From assembly GCF_001511835.1 (NCBI RefSeq), contig NZ_LN997848.1, positions 1,860,001 to 1,924,000 on the forward strand: 64,000 bases of DNA, in the 5' to 3' direction. The first letter of the stretch is position 1; every line of letters starts with the position of its first letter. A program made the position numbers and the translations under genes. Below the pieces are notes generated by a model. The model was given only the letters and a program-made list of their open reading frames with translations, made no database searches and was not told the origin of the DNA. Below are positions 56,919 to 64,000 of the stretch, piece by piece. Origin of the DNA: Magnetospirillum sp. XM-1. GTDB lineage: Bacteria > Pseudomonadota > Alphaproteobacteria > Rhodospirillales > Magnetospirillaceae.

Positions 56919-59390
56919 GTGGTCGAGGGTAAGGGTAAGCCGCAAGAGCGGCGGGTTGAGGAATTGTCGCAGCAGGTCGAGCGCCTGTCGCTTTACCAAG
57001 CGGTGTTCGACAATGCCTACGAGGGCATATTCGCCACCAACTCGGCCAACCGTATCATCGCCGTCAATCCCGCCTTTACCGCCATCACCGGCTATGCGGC
57101 CGAGGAAGCCATCGGCAACGATCCCCACATGCTCAGTTCGGGGTTCCACGACCGCGCCTTCTACGACGAGATGTGGCAGCACCTATCGGCCCACGGCCAA
57201 TGGCAGGGCGACGTCATCGACCGCCACAAGGACGGCCGTCCCATCCGCCTGTGGCTGTCCATCACCAGCCAGCGTGGCCCGGACGGCTCGGTCGACCGGC
57301 GCATCGCCGTGTTCCGCGACGTCACCGAGGCGCGCGAAACGGCCGAGCAGCTGTGGCAGCGCAGCAATTTCGACCCGCTGACCGAACTGCCCAACCGCAA
57401 CCTGTTCCTCGACCGCCTGCTGCAGGCCCTGGTCCTGGCCGGGCGCGAGGGCTCGAAGGCGGCCATGCTGTTCATCGGCCTGGACGGCTTCAAGAACATC
57501 AACGATTCGCTGGGCCACTGGATCGGCGACAAGGTGCTGCAGGAGGCCTCGCGGCGCTTCCTGAACTGCCTGCGCCAGGGCGACACGGCGGCGCGCTTCG
57601 GCGGCGACGAGTTCACCATGGTGCTGTCGGGCGTGCGCTCGACATCGGAGGTGGAGGCGGTGATCCGCGCCGTGCTCGAGGCGCTGCAGGAACCCTTCGT
57701 GGTCGAGCATCACCACATCCTGATCTCGTGCTCCATCGGTGTCTGCCTGTGGCCGGGCGATGGCGAGGACGTCGAGGCCTTGATGCGCAACGCCACGGCG
57801 GCGCTGCAGCAGGCCAAGCAGGCGGGGCGCAACACCTTCCGCTTCTTCACGCCCGCCATGGACGCCCGCGCCCAGGCCCGTTCCAAGCTGGCCGACGAAT
57901 TGTCCGGCGCCCTGGCCCAGGGCGAGTTCCATCTGGTGTTCCAGCCGCTGGTGGACGTCAAGACCGGCAAGGTCAACGCGGCCGAGGCGCTGCTGCGCTG
58001 GCACAACCGCTATCTCGGCGTGGTCAGCCCCGACCAGTTCGTCCCCCTGGCCGAGGAGATCGGCCTGATCCGCCCCATCGGCGAATGGCTGATCACGGCG
58101 GCCTGCCGCGAGGCGCTGGTCTGGCAGGGCATGGGGCTGGGCGACATCAACATCGCCGTCAACATCTCGCCCCGGCAGTTCCAGCAGGGCGACATCGTCG
58201 CCATCATCAAGCGCGCCCTGGACGAGACCCGCCTGCCGCCCTGGCTGCTGACCATCGAGATCACCGAGGGCCTGCTGCTGTCCAACGGCGAGGAGATTCT
58301 GGCCAAGATGGAGGCCATCCGGGGCCTGGGCGTCAGCCTGTCGGTGGACGATTTCGGCACCGGCTATTCGTCGCTGTCGTACTTGAAGAGCTTCCCGGTG
58401 GACGTGCTGAAGATCGACCGCTCGTTCATCGCCGACATGGGGGTGCACGCCGACGACGCCACCATGGTCGAGGCGATCATCGCGCTCGGCCACTCTTTGC
58501 ACCTGGAAGTGGTGGCCGAGGGCGTCGAGACCCAGGAACAGCTGGATTTCATCACCAGTCAGGGCTGCGACGTCGCTCAGGGCTATTTCTTCTCGCCGCC
58601 GCTTTCCGGTCCGCGTTTCCGCGAATTCGTGCTGGGGCGCCACGGCCTGCCCCATCCCAGCGGGGTGGCCGGCGTGGCTCCCCATGGCATCCGGGTGCTG
58701 TTCGCCGACGACATGGAGCTTGTCCGTCTGGTGTTCCGCGACTTCCTGGACGGCACCGGCTGCATCATCGACGAAGCCTCGGGCGGGGCGGAAGCCATCG
58801 CCAAGGCCACCGCCGTGCGCACCGACGGCGGCAACCGCCACCAGCTGGTGGTGCTCGACATCTGCATGCCCGAGGTGGACGGCTTCGAGGTGGCCAAGGC
58901 CATCCGCCTGTTCGAGGAGGCCCACGGATTGCCGGCGGTGCCGCTGATCGCGCTGACCGCCGACGATTCCGAGGCCAGCCGGATCCGGGCCATCGACGCC
59001 GGCTTCAACCGCTTCCTCGCCAAGCCCATCTCGCGCTCGGACCTGCTGGCCGCCATGGCCGAGATGCTGCCGCCCACCGAGATCGACGCCGCGCCCGAGG
59101 CGCCGGGCCTGGCGGCGGGGATCAACATTCCCGCCGGGCTGGAGCATCTGCTGCCCGCCTTCCTGGCCGAAATGCTGAAGGACCAGGAGGTGCTGCGCCG
59201 CCTGGCCGAGGCGGGCGACCGCGCCCGGCTCGCCGACCATGCCCACGCCATGCGCGGCAAATGCGGCATGTTCGGCGAGGAGGCGCTTTACACCCTGCTG
59301 GGCGACCTGGAGGCGCTGGCGCCCCAGGGCGAGAACGGCGAAATCACCCGTCTGGTCGCCAAGGTCGTTGAACGGGTCGGCCGCCTGTAG
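56919..59390 (+). CDS. PAS-GGDEF-EAL-receiver-HPt signalling protein
   Basis: This 823-residue cytoplasmic protein has five modules. These are PAS (about 25-145, NAYEGIFATNSANRII), GGDEF with intact GGDEF at 228-232 and an RxxD inhibition site (RQGD) five residues before it, and EAL (about 330-575; AEALLRWHN, DDFGTGYSSLSYLK, EGVETQEQL). A receiver with Asp647 (VVLDICMPEVDG) and a C-terminal HPt with His776 (AHAMRGKCG) follow. Both cyclase and phosphodiesterase signatures look intact, so it could make or degrade c-di-GMP. The terminal receiver and HPt imply an attached phosphorelay. The start is GTG at 56919. The Rrf2-type gene follows after 33 nt. Confidence 0.92.
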   Translation: MVEGKGKPQERRVEELSQQVERLSLYQAVFDNAYEGIFATNSANRIIAVNPAFTAITGYAAEEAIGNDPHMLSSGFHDRAFYDEMWQHLSAHGQWQGDVIDRHKDGRPIRLWLSITSQRGPDGSVDRRIAVFRDVTEARETAEQLWQRSNFDPLTELPNRNLFLDRLLQALVLAGREGSKAAMLFIGLDGFKNINDSLGHWIGDKVLQEASRRFLNCLRQGDTAARFGGDEFTMVLSGVRSTSEVEAVIRAVLEALQEPFVVEHHHILISCSIGVCLWPGDGEDVEALMRNATAALQQAKQAGRNTFRFFTPAMDARAQARSKLADELSGALAQGEFHLVFQPLVDVKTGKVNAAEALLRWHNRYLGVVSPDQFVPLAEEIGLIRPIGEWLITAACREALVWQGMGLGDINIAVNISPRQFQQGDIVAIIKRALDETRLPPWLLTIEITEGLLLSNGEEILAKMEAIRGLGVSLSVDDFGTGYSSLSYLKSFPVDVLKIDRSFIADMGVHADDATMVEAIIALGHSLHLEVVAEGVETQEQLDFITSQGCDVAQGYFFSPPLSGPRFREFVLGRHGLPHPSGVAGVAPHGIRVLFADDMELVRLVFRDFLDGTGCIIDEASGGAEAIAKATAVRTDGGNRHQLVVLDICMPEVDGFEVAKAIRLFEEAHGLPAVPLIALTADDSEASRIRAIDAGFNRFLAKPISRSDLLAAMAEMLPPTEIDAAPEAPGLAAGINIPAGLEHLLPAFLAEMLKDQEVLRRLAEAGDRARLADHAHAMRGKCGMFGEEALYTLLGDLEALAPQGENGEITRLVAKVVERVGRL

Positions 59391-59423
59391 CACCATGGGT
59401 ACTCAATCCCGGGCGGCATCATC

Positions 59424-59810
59424 ATGAAGATCACGCAGTTCACCGACTTTTCCATCCGTCTGCTCATCTATCTGTCACGCCACCGCGACCGGGTGGTGAC
59501 GGTGCGCGAGGTGGCCGAGTATTACGACATCTCCGCCGAGCACCTGAAGAAGATCGTCCGCTCCCTGGCCGACCTGGGGCATGTGCAGACGGTGCGCGGC
59601 AAGCATGGCGGCCTGCGCCTGGGCCGCGAGCCCCGGGACATCGCCCTGGGCCATCTGTTCCGCCAGCAGGAGAACCTGGCCCTGCTGCCCTGTCACGAGC
59701 CCTGCGACACCTGTCCCATCGTGGAATGCAAATTGCGCAGCCTGGTGGACAACGCGCTGATGGCCTTCCTGGCGGTGTTCGACGGCAAGACCCTGGCGGA
59801 CGTGATCTAG
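59424..59810 (+). CDS. nsrR: Rrf2-family regulator, NsrR-like
   Basis: The 128-residue winged-helix protein has a typical Rrf2 start (MKITQFTDFSIRLLIYLSRH), DNA-reading region (YYDISAEHLKKIVRSLADLG) and wing (RGKHGGLRLG). Cluster-binding cysteines are Cys90, Cys94, Cys97 and Cys102 (CHEPCDTCPIVEC), close in place to NsrR of E. coli. It would sense nitric oxide through an Fe-S cluster and repress defence genes; the targets are not visible here. It shares a CTAG with the convergent epmA. IscR or RirA are less likely given the N-terminus and spacing. Confidence 0.82.
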   Translation: MKITQFTDFSIRLLIYLSRHRDRVVTVREVAEYYDISAEHLKKIVRSLADLGHVQTVRGKHGGLRLGREPRDIALGHLFRQQENLALLPCHEPCDTCPIVECKLRSLVDNALMAFLAVFDGKTLADVI

Positions 59811-60853
59811 CCCGCCACCGGCGCCCACAGCACTTCGTCGATGCCGTCGGCTCCGGCCAGCAGCATCACCAGCCGGTCGAAACCGAGCGCGATTCCGGCC
59901 GAATCCGGCATGCCGAAGTCCAGCGCGGCCAGGAAATCCTCGTCCAGGGGGTAGCGCTCGCCGTAGAGGCGCTCCTTCAGGTCCATGTCGGCGGTGAAGC
60001 GGCGGCGCTGTTCGCCCGCGTCGGTCAGCTCGCCGAAGGCGTTGCACAATTCCACCCCGCAGGCATAGGCCTCGAAGCGCTCGGCCACCCGTGGGTCGGC
60101 GGGCGAGGGGCGCGACAGCGCCGCCATGGAGACCGGATAGGAATGCAGTATGACCGGTCGGTCGAAGCCGAGATGAGGCTCGACGCGGTCCAGCATCACC
60201 TTGAAGAAGATGTCCTCCCAGGTGTCGGACGGGCTGACCGAGATGCCGATGCGCGTGGCCTCGGCGGCCAGCACCGACCGGTCGGGCGACCACGGGTCGG
60301 GGGCGGTGGCCAGTACGTCGATGCCGGCGTATTCATTGAAGGCCTCGGCCACCGACAGCCGCCGCCAGGGGGCGAAGGCATCGCATTCCAGCCCGCCCCG
60401 CCGCAGCGTTTCCACCCCGGCGGCCCGCGCGCAGTCCCGCACCAGGGTTTCGGTGTCGGCCATCAAATCCGAGATGGAGGCTCCGGCCCGGTACCATTCC
60501 AGCATGGTGAATTCGGGATGGTGGGTGGCCGAGCGCTCGCCATTGCGGAACACCCGGGCCAGCTGGTAGAGGCGCGGCACCCCGGCCACCAGCAGCTTCT
60601 TCATGGCGAATTCTGGGCTGGTGTGGAGGTAGAGCGGCCGGTCGGGGCCGCCATAGGGATCGGCAAGCGCGGTGGCGAAGGCCTTGAGGTGGGGCTCCAA
60701 GCCCGGCGAGACCTGCAGGCAGGGCGTTTCCACCTCCGCGAAGTCGCGGGTGGCGAAGAAGGCGCGGGTGGCGCCGAGCACGCGCGAGCGCAGCTCCAGA
60801 TTGGCGCGCCGCGCCGCGAACGCCTGGGGCCGCCACCATTCTTTACCTGCCAT
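59807..60853 (-). CDS. epmA: EF-P--(R)-beta-lysine ligase EpmA
   Basis: The 348-residue protein is a class II lysyl-tRNA-synthetase catalytic core without the anticodon domain (also called PoxA/GenX/YjeA). Recognisable are motif 2 (RVFRNGERSATHHPEFTMLEWY, in parts), GVELCNAFGELTD and the final motif 3 SAGIALGFDRLVMLL. It attaches (R)-beta-lysine to the conserved Lys of elongation factor P. ATG at 60853 has GAGGAAAAGG upstream. It starts 26 nt from the divergent epmB, so the two promoters must be face-to-face; efp follows epmB. Confidence 0.94.
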   Translation of the reverse strand: MAGKEWWRPQAFAARRANLELRSRVLGATRAFFATRDFAEVETPCLQVSPGLEPHLKAFATALADPYGGPDRPLYLHTSPEFAMKKLLVAGVPRLYQLARVFRNGERSATHHPEFTMLEWYRAGASISDLMADTETLVRDCARAAGVETLRRGGLECDAFAPWRRLSVAEAFNEYAGIDVLATAPDPWSPDRSVLAAEATRIGISVSPSDTWEDIFFKVMLDRVEPHLGFDRPVILHSYPVSMAALSRPSPADPRVAERFEAYACGVELCNAFGELTDAGEQRRRFTADMDLKERLYGERYPLDEDFLAALDFGMPDSAGIALGFDRLVMLLAGADGIDEVLWAPVAG

Positions 60854-60879
60854 GGCCTTTTCCTCTATCAAGGGACCCC

Positions 60880-61911
60880 ATGTCCCACCGACGCACTCTT
60901 CGCACTCCCCAGGACCTGCTCGACGCCGGGCTGATCGCTTCCGCCCAGGCGGTGGAGCCGGTGGCCCGCACCTACGCCGTGGCGTTGACGCCCGCGGTGG
61001 TGGACCTGATCGACGGGTCCGACCCGGCCGACCCCATCGCCCGGCAATACGTGCCCTCGGCCGAGGAACTGGTCACCCGGCCGGAAGAGCTGGCCGACCC
61101 CATCGGCGACGCAGCCTACAGCCCGGCCAAGGGCCTCGTCCACCGCTACCCCGACCGGGTGCTGCTGACGCCGCTCCTGGTCTGTCCGGTCTATTGCCGC
61201 TTCTGCTTCCGGCGCGCCCGGGTGGGCGATTCCGAGGCCACCATGACCGAGGCCGAGACCGAAGCCGCCCTGGCCTATGTGGCGGAGCGGCCCCAGATCC
61301 GCGAGGTGATCCTGACCGGCGGCGATCCGCTGATGCTGGGCGTGAAGCGTCTGGAGGATCTGCTGGCGCGCATCCGGGCCATCGCCCATGTGGAACTGGT
61401 CCGCATCCATTCCCGCGTGCCGGTCAGCGACCCCGAACGGATCACCGCCGCCCTGGCCCGCCTGCTGGGTGAGGGGGACAAGCCGGTGTGGCTGGCCGTC
61501 CACGTCAACCATGTCCGCGAATTGTCGCCGCCGGCCCGCGCCGGTCTGGCCCGGCTGGCCCGCGCCGGGGTGCCGCTTCTGTCCCAGAGCGTGCTGCTGA
61601 AAGGCGTCAACGACAGCGTCGAGGCGCTGGACGACCTGTTCCGCGCCCTGGTGAAGAACCGGGTGCGGCCCTATTACCTGCACCACCCCGACCTGGCGCC
61701 CGGCACCAGCCATTTCCGCCCCAGCATCGCCGAGGGCCAGGCCCTGATGCGGCGCTTGCGCGGCCGCCTTACCGGCATCGCCCAGCCCACCTACGTGCTC
61801 GACATCCCCGGAGGTGCCGGCAAGGTGCCGGTGGGGCCCGATTATTGGGATGCGGAGGGGGGCGAAGTGACCGATCCCCAGGGCGGCGGACACCGCTATC
61901 TCCCGGTGTGA
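60880..61911 (+). CDS. epmB: EF-P lysine 2,3-aminomutase EpmB (radical SAM)
   Basis: Radical-SAM and PLP enzyme that turns L-lysine into (R)-beta-lysine for EpmA. The 343-residue protein has the CxxxCxxC cluster motif at Cys102, Cys106 and Cys109 (CPVYCRFCFR), the KamA-family segments ILTGGDPLML and RPYYLHHPDLAPGTSHFR, and the PLP-Lys region DIPGGAGKVP near residue 310. It is shorter than clostridial lysine aminomutase (about 415), as expected for EpmB. It is head-to-head with epmA and 73 nt upstream of efp. Confidence 0.93.
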   Translation: MSHRRTLRTPQDLLDAGLIASAQAVEPVARTYAVALTPAVVDLIDGSDPADPIARQYVPSAEELVTRPEELADPIGDAAYSPAKGLVHRYPDRVLLTPLLVCPVYCRFCFRRARVGDSEATMTEAETEAALAYVAERPQIREVILTGGDPLMLGVKRLEDLLARIRAIAHVELVRIHSRVPVSDPERITAALARLLGEGDKPVWLAVHVNHVRELSPPARAGLARLARAGVPLLSQSVLLKGVNDSVEALDDLFRALVKNRVRPYYLHHPDLAPGTSHFRPSIAEGQALMRRLRGRLTGIAQPTYVLDIPGGAGKVPVGPDYWDAEGGEVTDPQGGGHRYLPV

Positions 61912-61920
61912 CGGGTATTC

Positions 61921-61949
61921 TTGCCTTCCAGCAGGCGACCTGATAGGGT
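61921..61949 (+). promoter_or_regulatory. Possible promoter of efp
   Basis: TTGCCT at 61921-61926 and TAGGGT at 61944-61949 are separated by 17 nt, in the gap between epmB and efp. The -10 box is a weak match, so this is tentative. Confidence 0.35.
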
Positions 61950-61984
61950 CCGCGCCAATTTCCTTAAGCCCTGTTGGAACTCCC

Positions 61985-62551
61985 ATGAAGATCAACGCCA
62001 ACCTGATTCGTCCCGGCAACATTCTCGAGCATAACGGCCGCCAGTACGCCGTGCTGAAGATCCAGATCGTCCAGCCCGGCAAGGGCGGCGCCTTCATCAC
62101 CGTGGAAATGCGCGACATCCGCACCGGCAACAAGACCAACGAGCGCTGGCGCACCGCCGACACCGTCGAGAAGTGCAACGTCGAGGCCAAGGAATGCACG
62201 TTCCTGTTCCGTGACGATTCCATCATGACCTTCATGGATTCCGAGAGCTTCGAGCAGTTCACCATGCCCAACGACACCCTGGGCGACACCATCGGCTTCC
62301 TGCAGGACGGCATGGTGGTCGAGGTGGACTTCGTCGAGGGTTCGCCCGTCTCCATCACGCTCCCGGAAAAGGTGGTGATGAAGGTGGTCGAGGCCGATCC
62401 GGTGGTGAAGGGCCAGACCGCGTCGTCGTCCTACAAGCCGGCCAAGCTGGAAAACGGCATGAAGATCCTGGTTCCCCCCTTCCTGGAGGAAGGCGAGGTG
62501 ATCATCGTCAGCACCTCCGACTGCACCTATGTCGAGCGGTTCAAGGGCTAA
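61985..62551 (+). CDS. efp: Elongation factor P
   Basis: Relieves ribosome stalling at consecutive prolines. The 188-residue protein has three beta-barrel domains: KOW-like N-terminus (MKINANLIRPGNILEHNG), the modified Lys33 in QPGKGGAF, and the C-terminal domain ending LVPPFLEEGEVIIVSTSDCTYVERFKG (in parts). Lys33 is in the position of E. coli Lys34, which EpmA and EpmB beta-lysylate; both enzymes are encoded next door. The hydroxylase EpmC was not seen here. The gene for the inositol-phosphatase begins 3 nt downstream. Confidence 0.97.
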   Translation: MKINANLIRPGNILEHNGRQYAVLKIQIVQPGKGGAFITVEMRDIRTGNKTNERWRTADTVEKCNVEAKECTFLFRDDSIMTFMDSESFEQFTMPNDTLGDTIGFLQDGMVVEVDFVEGSPVSITLPEKVVMKVVEADPVVKGQTASSSYKPAKLENGMKILVPPFLEEGEVIIVSTSDCTYVERFKG

Positions 62552-62554
62552 GCG

Positions 62555-63352
62555 GTGATCATTCGTTCCGCCCTGCTCAACGTCATGATGGGGGCGGCCC
62601 GCAAGGCCGCCCGCAATCTCGTTCGCGATTACGGCGAGGTGGCGCAGCTGCAGGTGTCCAAGAAGGGCCCCGCCGACTTCGTGTCCTCGGCCGATCTCAA
62701 GGCCGAGAAGACGCTGCGCGCCGAGCTGAAGAAGGCCCGTCCCGGCTTCGGCTTCCTGCTGGAGGAAGGCGGCGAGGTCGCCGGCGACGACAAGAGCCAC
62801 CGCTGGATCATCGATCCCATCGACGGCACCACCAACTTCCTGCACGGCATCCCCAATTTCTGCATCTCCATCGCGCTCGAGCGTGACGGCGAGCTGTTCG
62901 CCGGCGTGGTCTACCAGCCGCTGGGCGACGAGATGTTCCATGCGGAAAAGGGCGCCGGCGCCTTCCTGAACGAGCACCGCCTGCGGGTTTCCGCCCGGCG
63001 CAAGCTGGAAGACACCGTGATCGCCACCGGCATTCCCTTCCACGGCCGCCCGGGCCATGAGGTCTTCTTGAAGGAACTGGGCGCGGTGATGGGCCAGGTG
63101 GCGGGCATCCGCCGGTTCGGCTCGGCGGCTCTCGACCTCGCCTACGTGGCGGCCGGGCGCTGCGACGGCTATTGGGAAACCGGCATCCAGCCGTGGGACA
63201 TCGCGGCGGGGATCGTGCTGGTTAGGGAAGCGGGCGGTTACGTCACCGACTTCCAGGGCGGTTCGAAGATGCTGGACAACGGGCAGGTGCTGGCCGCCAA
63301 CGACCATCTGCACCAGCCGTTGCTGAAACTGCTGAAGGCGGCGCGGGGATAG
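62555..63352 (+). CDS. suhB: Inositol monophosphatase family protein (SuhB-like)
   Basis: The 265-residue Mg-dependent, Li-sensitive phosphatase has the metal-binding motifs EEGGE, WIIDPIDGTTNF (residues near 88-99) and GIQPWDIAAG near residue 210. It hydrolyses inositol-1-phosphate or a related sugar phosphate, and SuhB proteins can also take part in transcription antitermination. The start is GTG at 62555, 3 nt after efp, so it is co-transcribed. Confidence 0.92.
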   Translation: MIIRSALLNVMMGAARKAARNLVRDYGEVAQLQVSKKGPADFVSSADLKAEKTLRAELKKARPGFGFLLEEGGEVAGDDKSHRWIIDPIDGTTNFLHGIPNFCISIALERDGELFAGVVYQPLGDEMFHAEKGAGAFLNEHRLRVSARRKLEDTVIATGIPFHGRPGHEVFLKELGAVMGQVAGIRRFGSAALDLAYVAAGRCDGYWETGIQPWDIAAGIVLVREAGGYVTDFQGGSKMLDNGQVLAANDHLHQPLLKLLKAARG

Positions 63353-63430
63353 GGTTGTGGCCGGACTCTGGTTCGGTTAGATTCCTGACCATAAAGAAAA
63401 TCGAGGGATTCCAGCCGGGAGAGTGGCGTG

Positions 63431-64000
63431 ATGAGCAGGGGGAGAAAGGTCGCGTTGCTGGCGCTGGGAGCGCTTGTATCCGTCGCGGCCGCGCCCGCAT
63501 CCGCCCAGGTGGTGGTGGGAGAATACCGTCCCAGCGTTGACGTCAACTGGGACGTGCTGGACAAGCTGGGCCCGGAACCCACCCTGCCGGGTCTGGTGAC
63601 CCGTCCGCCGTCGGCCGCCATTCCCGCCGCTCCGCGCCCCGTGGCGCGGCCCGTCTCGCCTAAGGCCGGCGCGTTCAAGCCCTATGCCGAGGCGGCCCCC
63701 AAGGCCGCCGCTCCCAAGGCTGTGGCCGCCAAGCCGAAGCCCGCCCCCAAGGTCGAGGAGGCCGCCGCCGTCCCCGCCCCCAAGGCCGAGATTCCGCCCG
63801 CCCTGCCGCCCAAGGCCCCCGAGCCCGCCAAGAGCGAGCCGGCCAAGATCGCCGAGGCGCCCAAGGCGTCTGGGCCCGCCCCCAAGCCGGCCAAGCCCGA
63901 CATCGCGGCCGAGGTGCCTCCGCCGCCGCCCAAGGCCCCCGCCAAGGCCGAAGCTCCCAAGGCCGTCGAGACGCCCAAGCCCGAGATGCCCAAGGTGGCC
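63431..64000 (+). CDS. Ala/Pro/Lys-rich exported protein, 5' part (runs off window)
   Basis: The frame from the ATG at 63431 remains open to the window end (190 residues). It has a signal peptide (MSRGRKVALLALGALVSVAAAPASAQ, cleavage after ASA), then about 40 ordinary residues and a long low-complexity segment made of Ala, Pro and Lys (KPAPKVEEAAA type). Such linkers often precede an OmpA- or TonB-type C-terminal domain, which would lie beyond the window. GGGAGAG precedes the start. A GTG immediately before the ATG is an alternative start. Confidence 0.7.
   Translation, partial: MSRGRKVALLALGALVSVAAAPASAQVVVGEYRPSVDVNWDVLDKLGPEPTLPGLVTRPPSAAIPAAPRPVARPVSPKAGAFKPYAEAAPKAAAPKAVAAKPKPAPKVEEAAAVPAPKAEIPPALPPKAPEPAKSEPAKIAEAPKASGPAPKPAKPDIAAEVPPPPPKAPAKAEAPKAVETPKPEMPKVA

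Overview
The window is high-GC DNA, about 65-70 percent by eye, from an alphaproteobacterium. The gene content fits Rhodospirillales, and a Magnetospirillum-like organism is the most likely source: repeat-rich GC-rich genes, anaerobic arylacetate-type metabolism, many signalling proteins and alphaproteobacterial cloverleaf REP elements. This assignment is inference. No magnetosome gene, rRNA or tRNA was recognised.

Layout. (1) 1-9.9 kb: the end of an unrecognised gene, then nadE-gltX-cysS plus a polytopic membrane protein, facing a Pat-type protein acetyltransferase, followed by an exported Pro/Ala-rich protein. (2) 10.2-18.5 kb: a six-gene operon (FlK-like thioesterase, molybdopterin subunit, four-cluster ferredoxin, NrfD-like anchor, CoA-ligase-like protein, phenylacetate-CoA ligase). 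It looks like an anaerobic phenylacetyl-CoA (or related aryl-acyl-CoA) alpha-oxidation system and has its own promoter. (3) 18.5-24.9 kb, minus strand: a heavy-metal efflux operon (His/Cys-rich secreted protein, CusB-like adaptor with a fused extra N-terminal module, CusA-like RND pump, c-type cytochrome, DUF411 protein). (4) 25-31 kb: single genes, namely a PilZ protein, RarD, a ferritin-like protein, a LuxR-type regulator without a phospho-acceptor, a CHAP amidase, a TAXI receptor and a cytochrome c. (5) 31-43.6 kb: hrpB, a membrane protein plus a SufT/DUF59-like gene, a Cache-PAS histidine kinase, dihydroorotase, an asnB plus two glycosyltransferases set, ygfZ and a VOC-fold protein.

(6) 43.7-52.1 kb, minus strand: the most striking object, one 2817-residue ORF built almost entirely from about 351 tandem copies of an eight-residue unit (Leu-Ser/Thr-x-x-Gln-aliphatic-x-small). 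The residue count is exact: 7 leader residues + 349 full octads + one 7-mer + one 5-mer + 6 tail residues. A second level of organisation is visible: a 41-octad superunit (984 nt, 328 residues) recurs in tandem over several kb. No signal peptide, cysteine or catalytic domain is seen. Its function is unknown.

(7) 52.3-64 kb: yciB-glmS-glmU (cell envelope), gph, a five-domain c-di-GMP/phosphorelay protein, an NsrR-like regulator, and a compact elongation factor P set (epmA divergent from epmB, then efp and an inositol-phosphatase gene). The window ends inside an Ala/Pro/Lys-rich exported protein.

Operons are tightly packed, with many ATGA and TGATG stop-start overlaps. Three convergent gene pairs end on a single shared CTAG, so that both stop codons lie in the same four bases.
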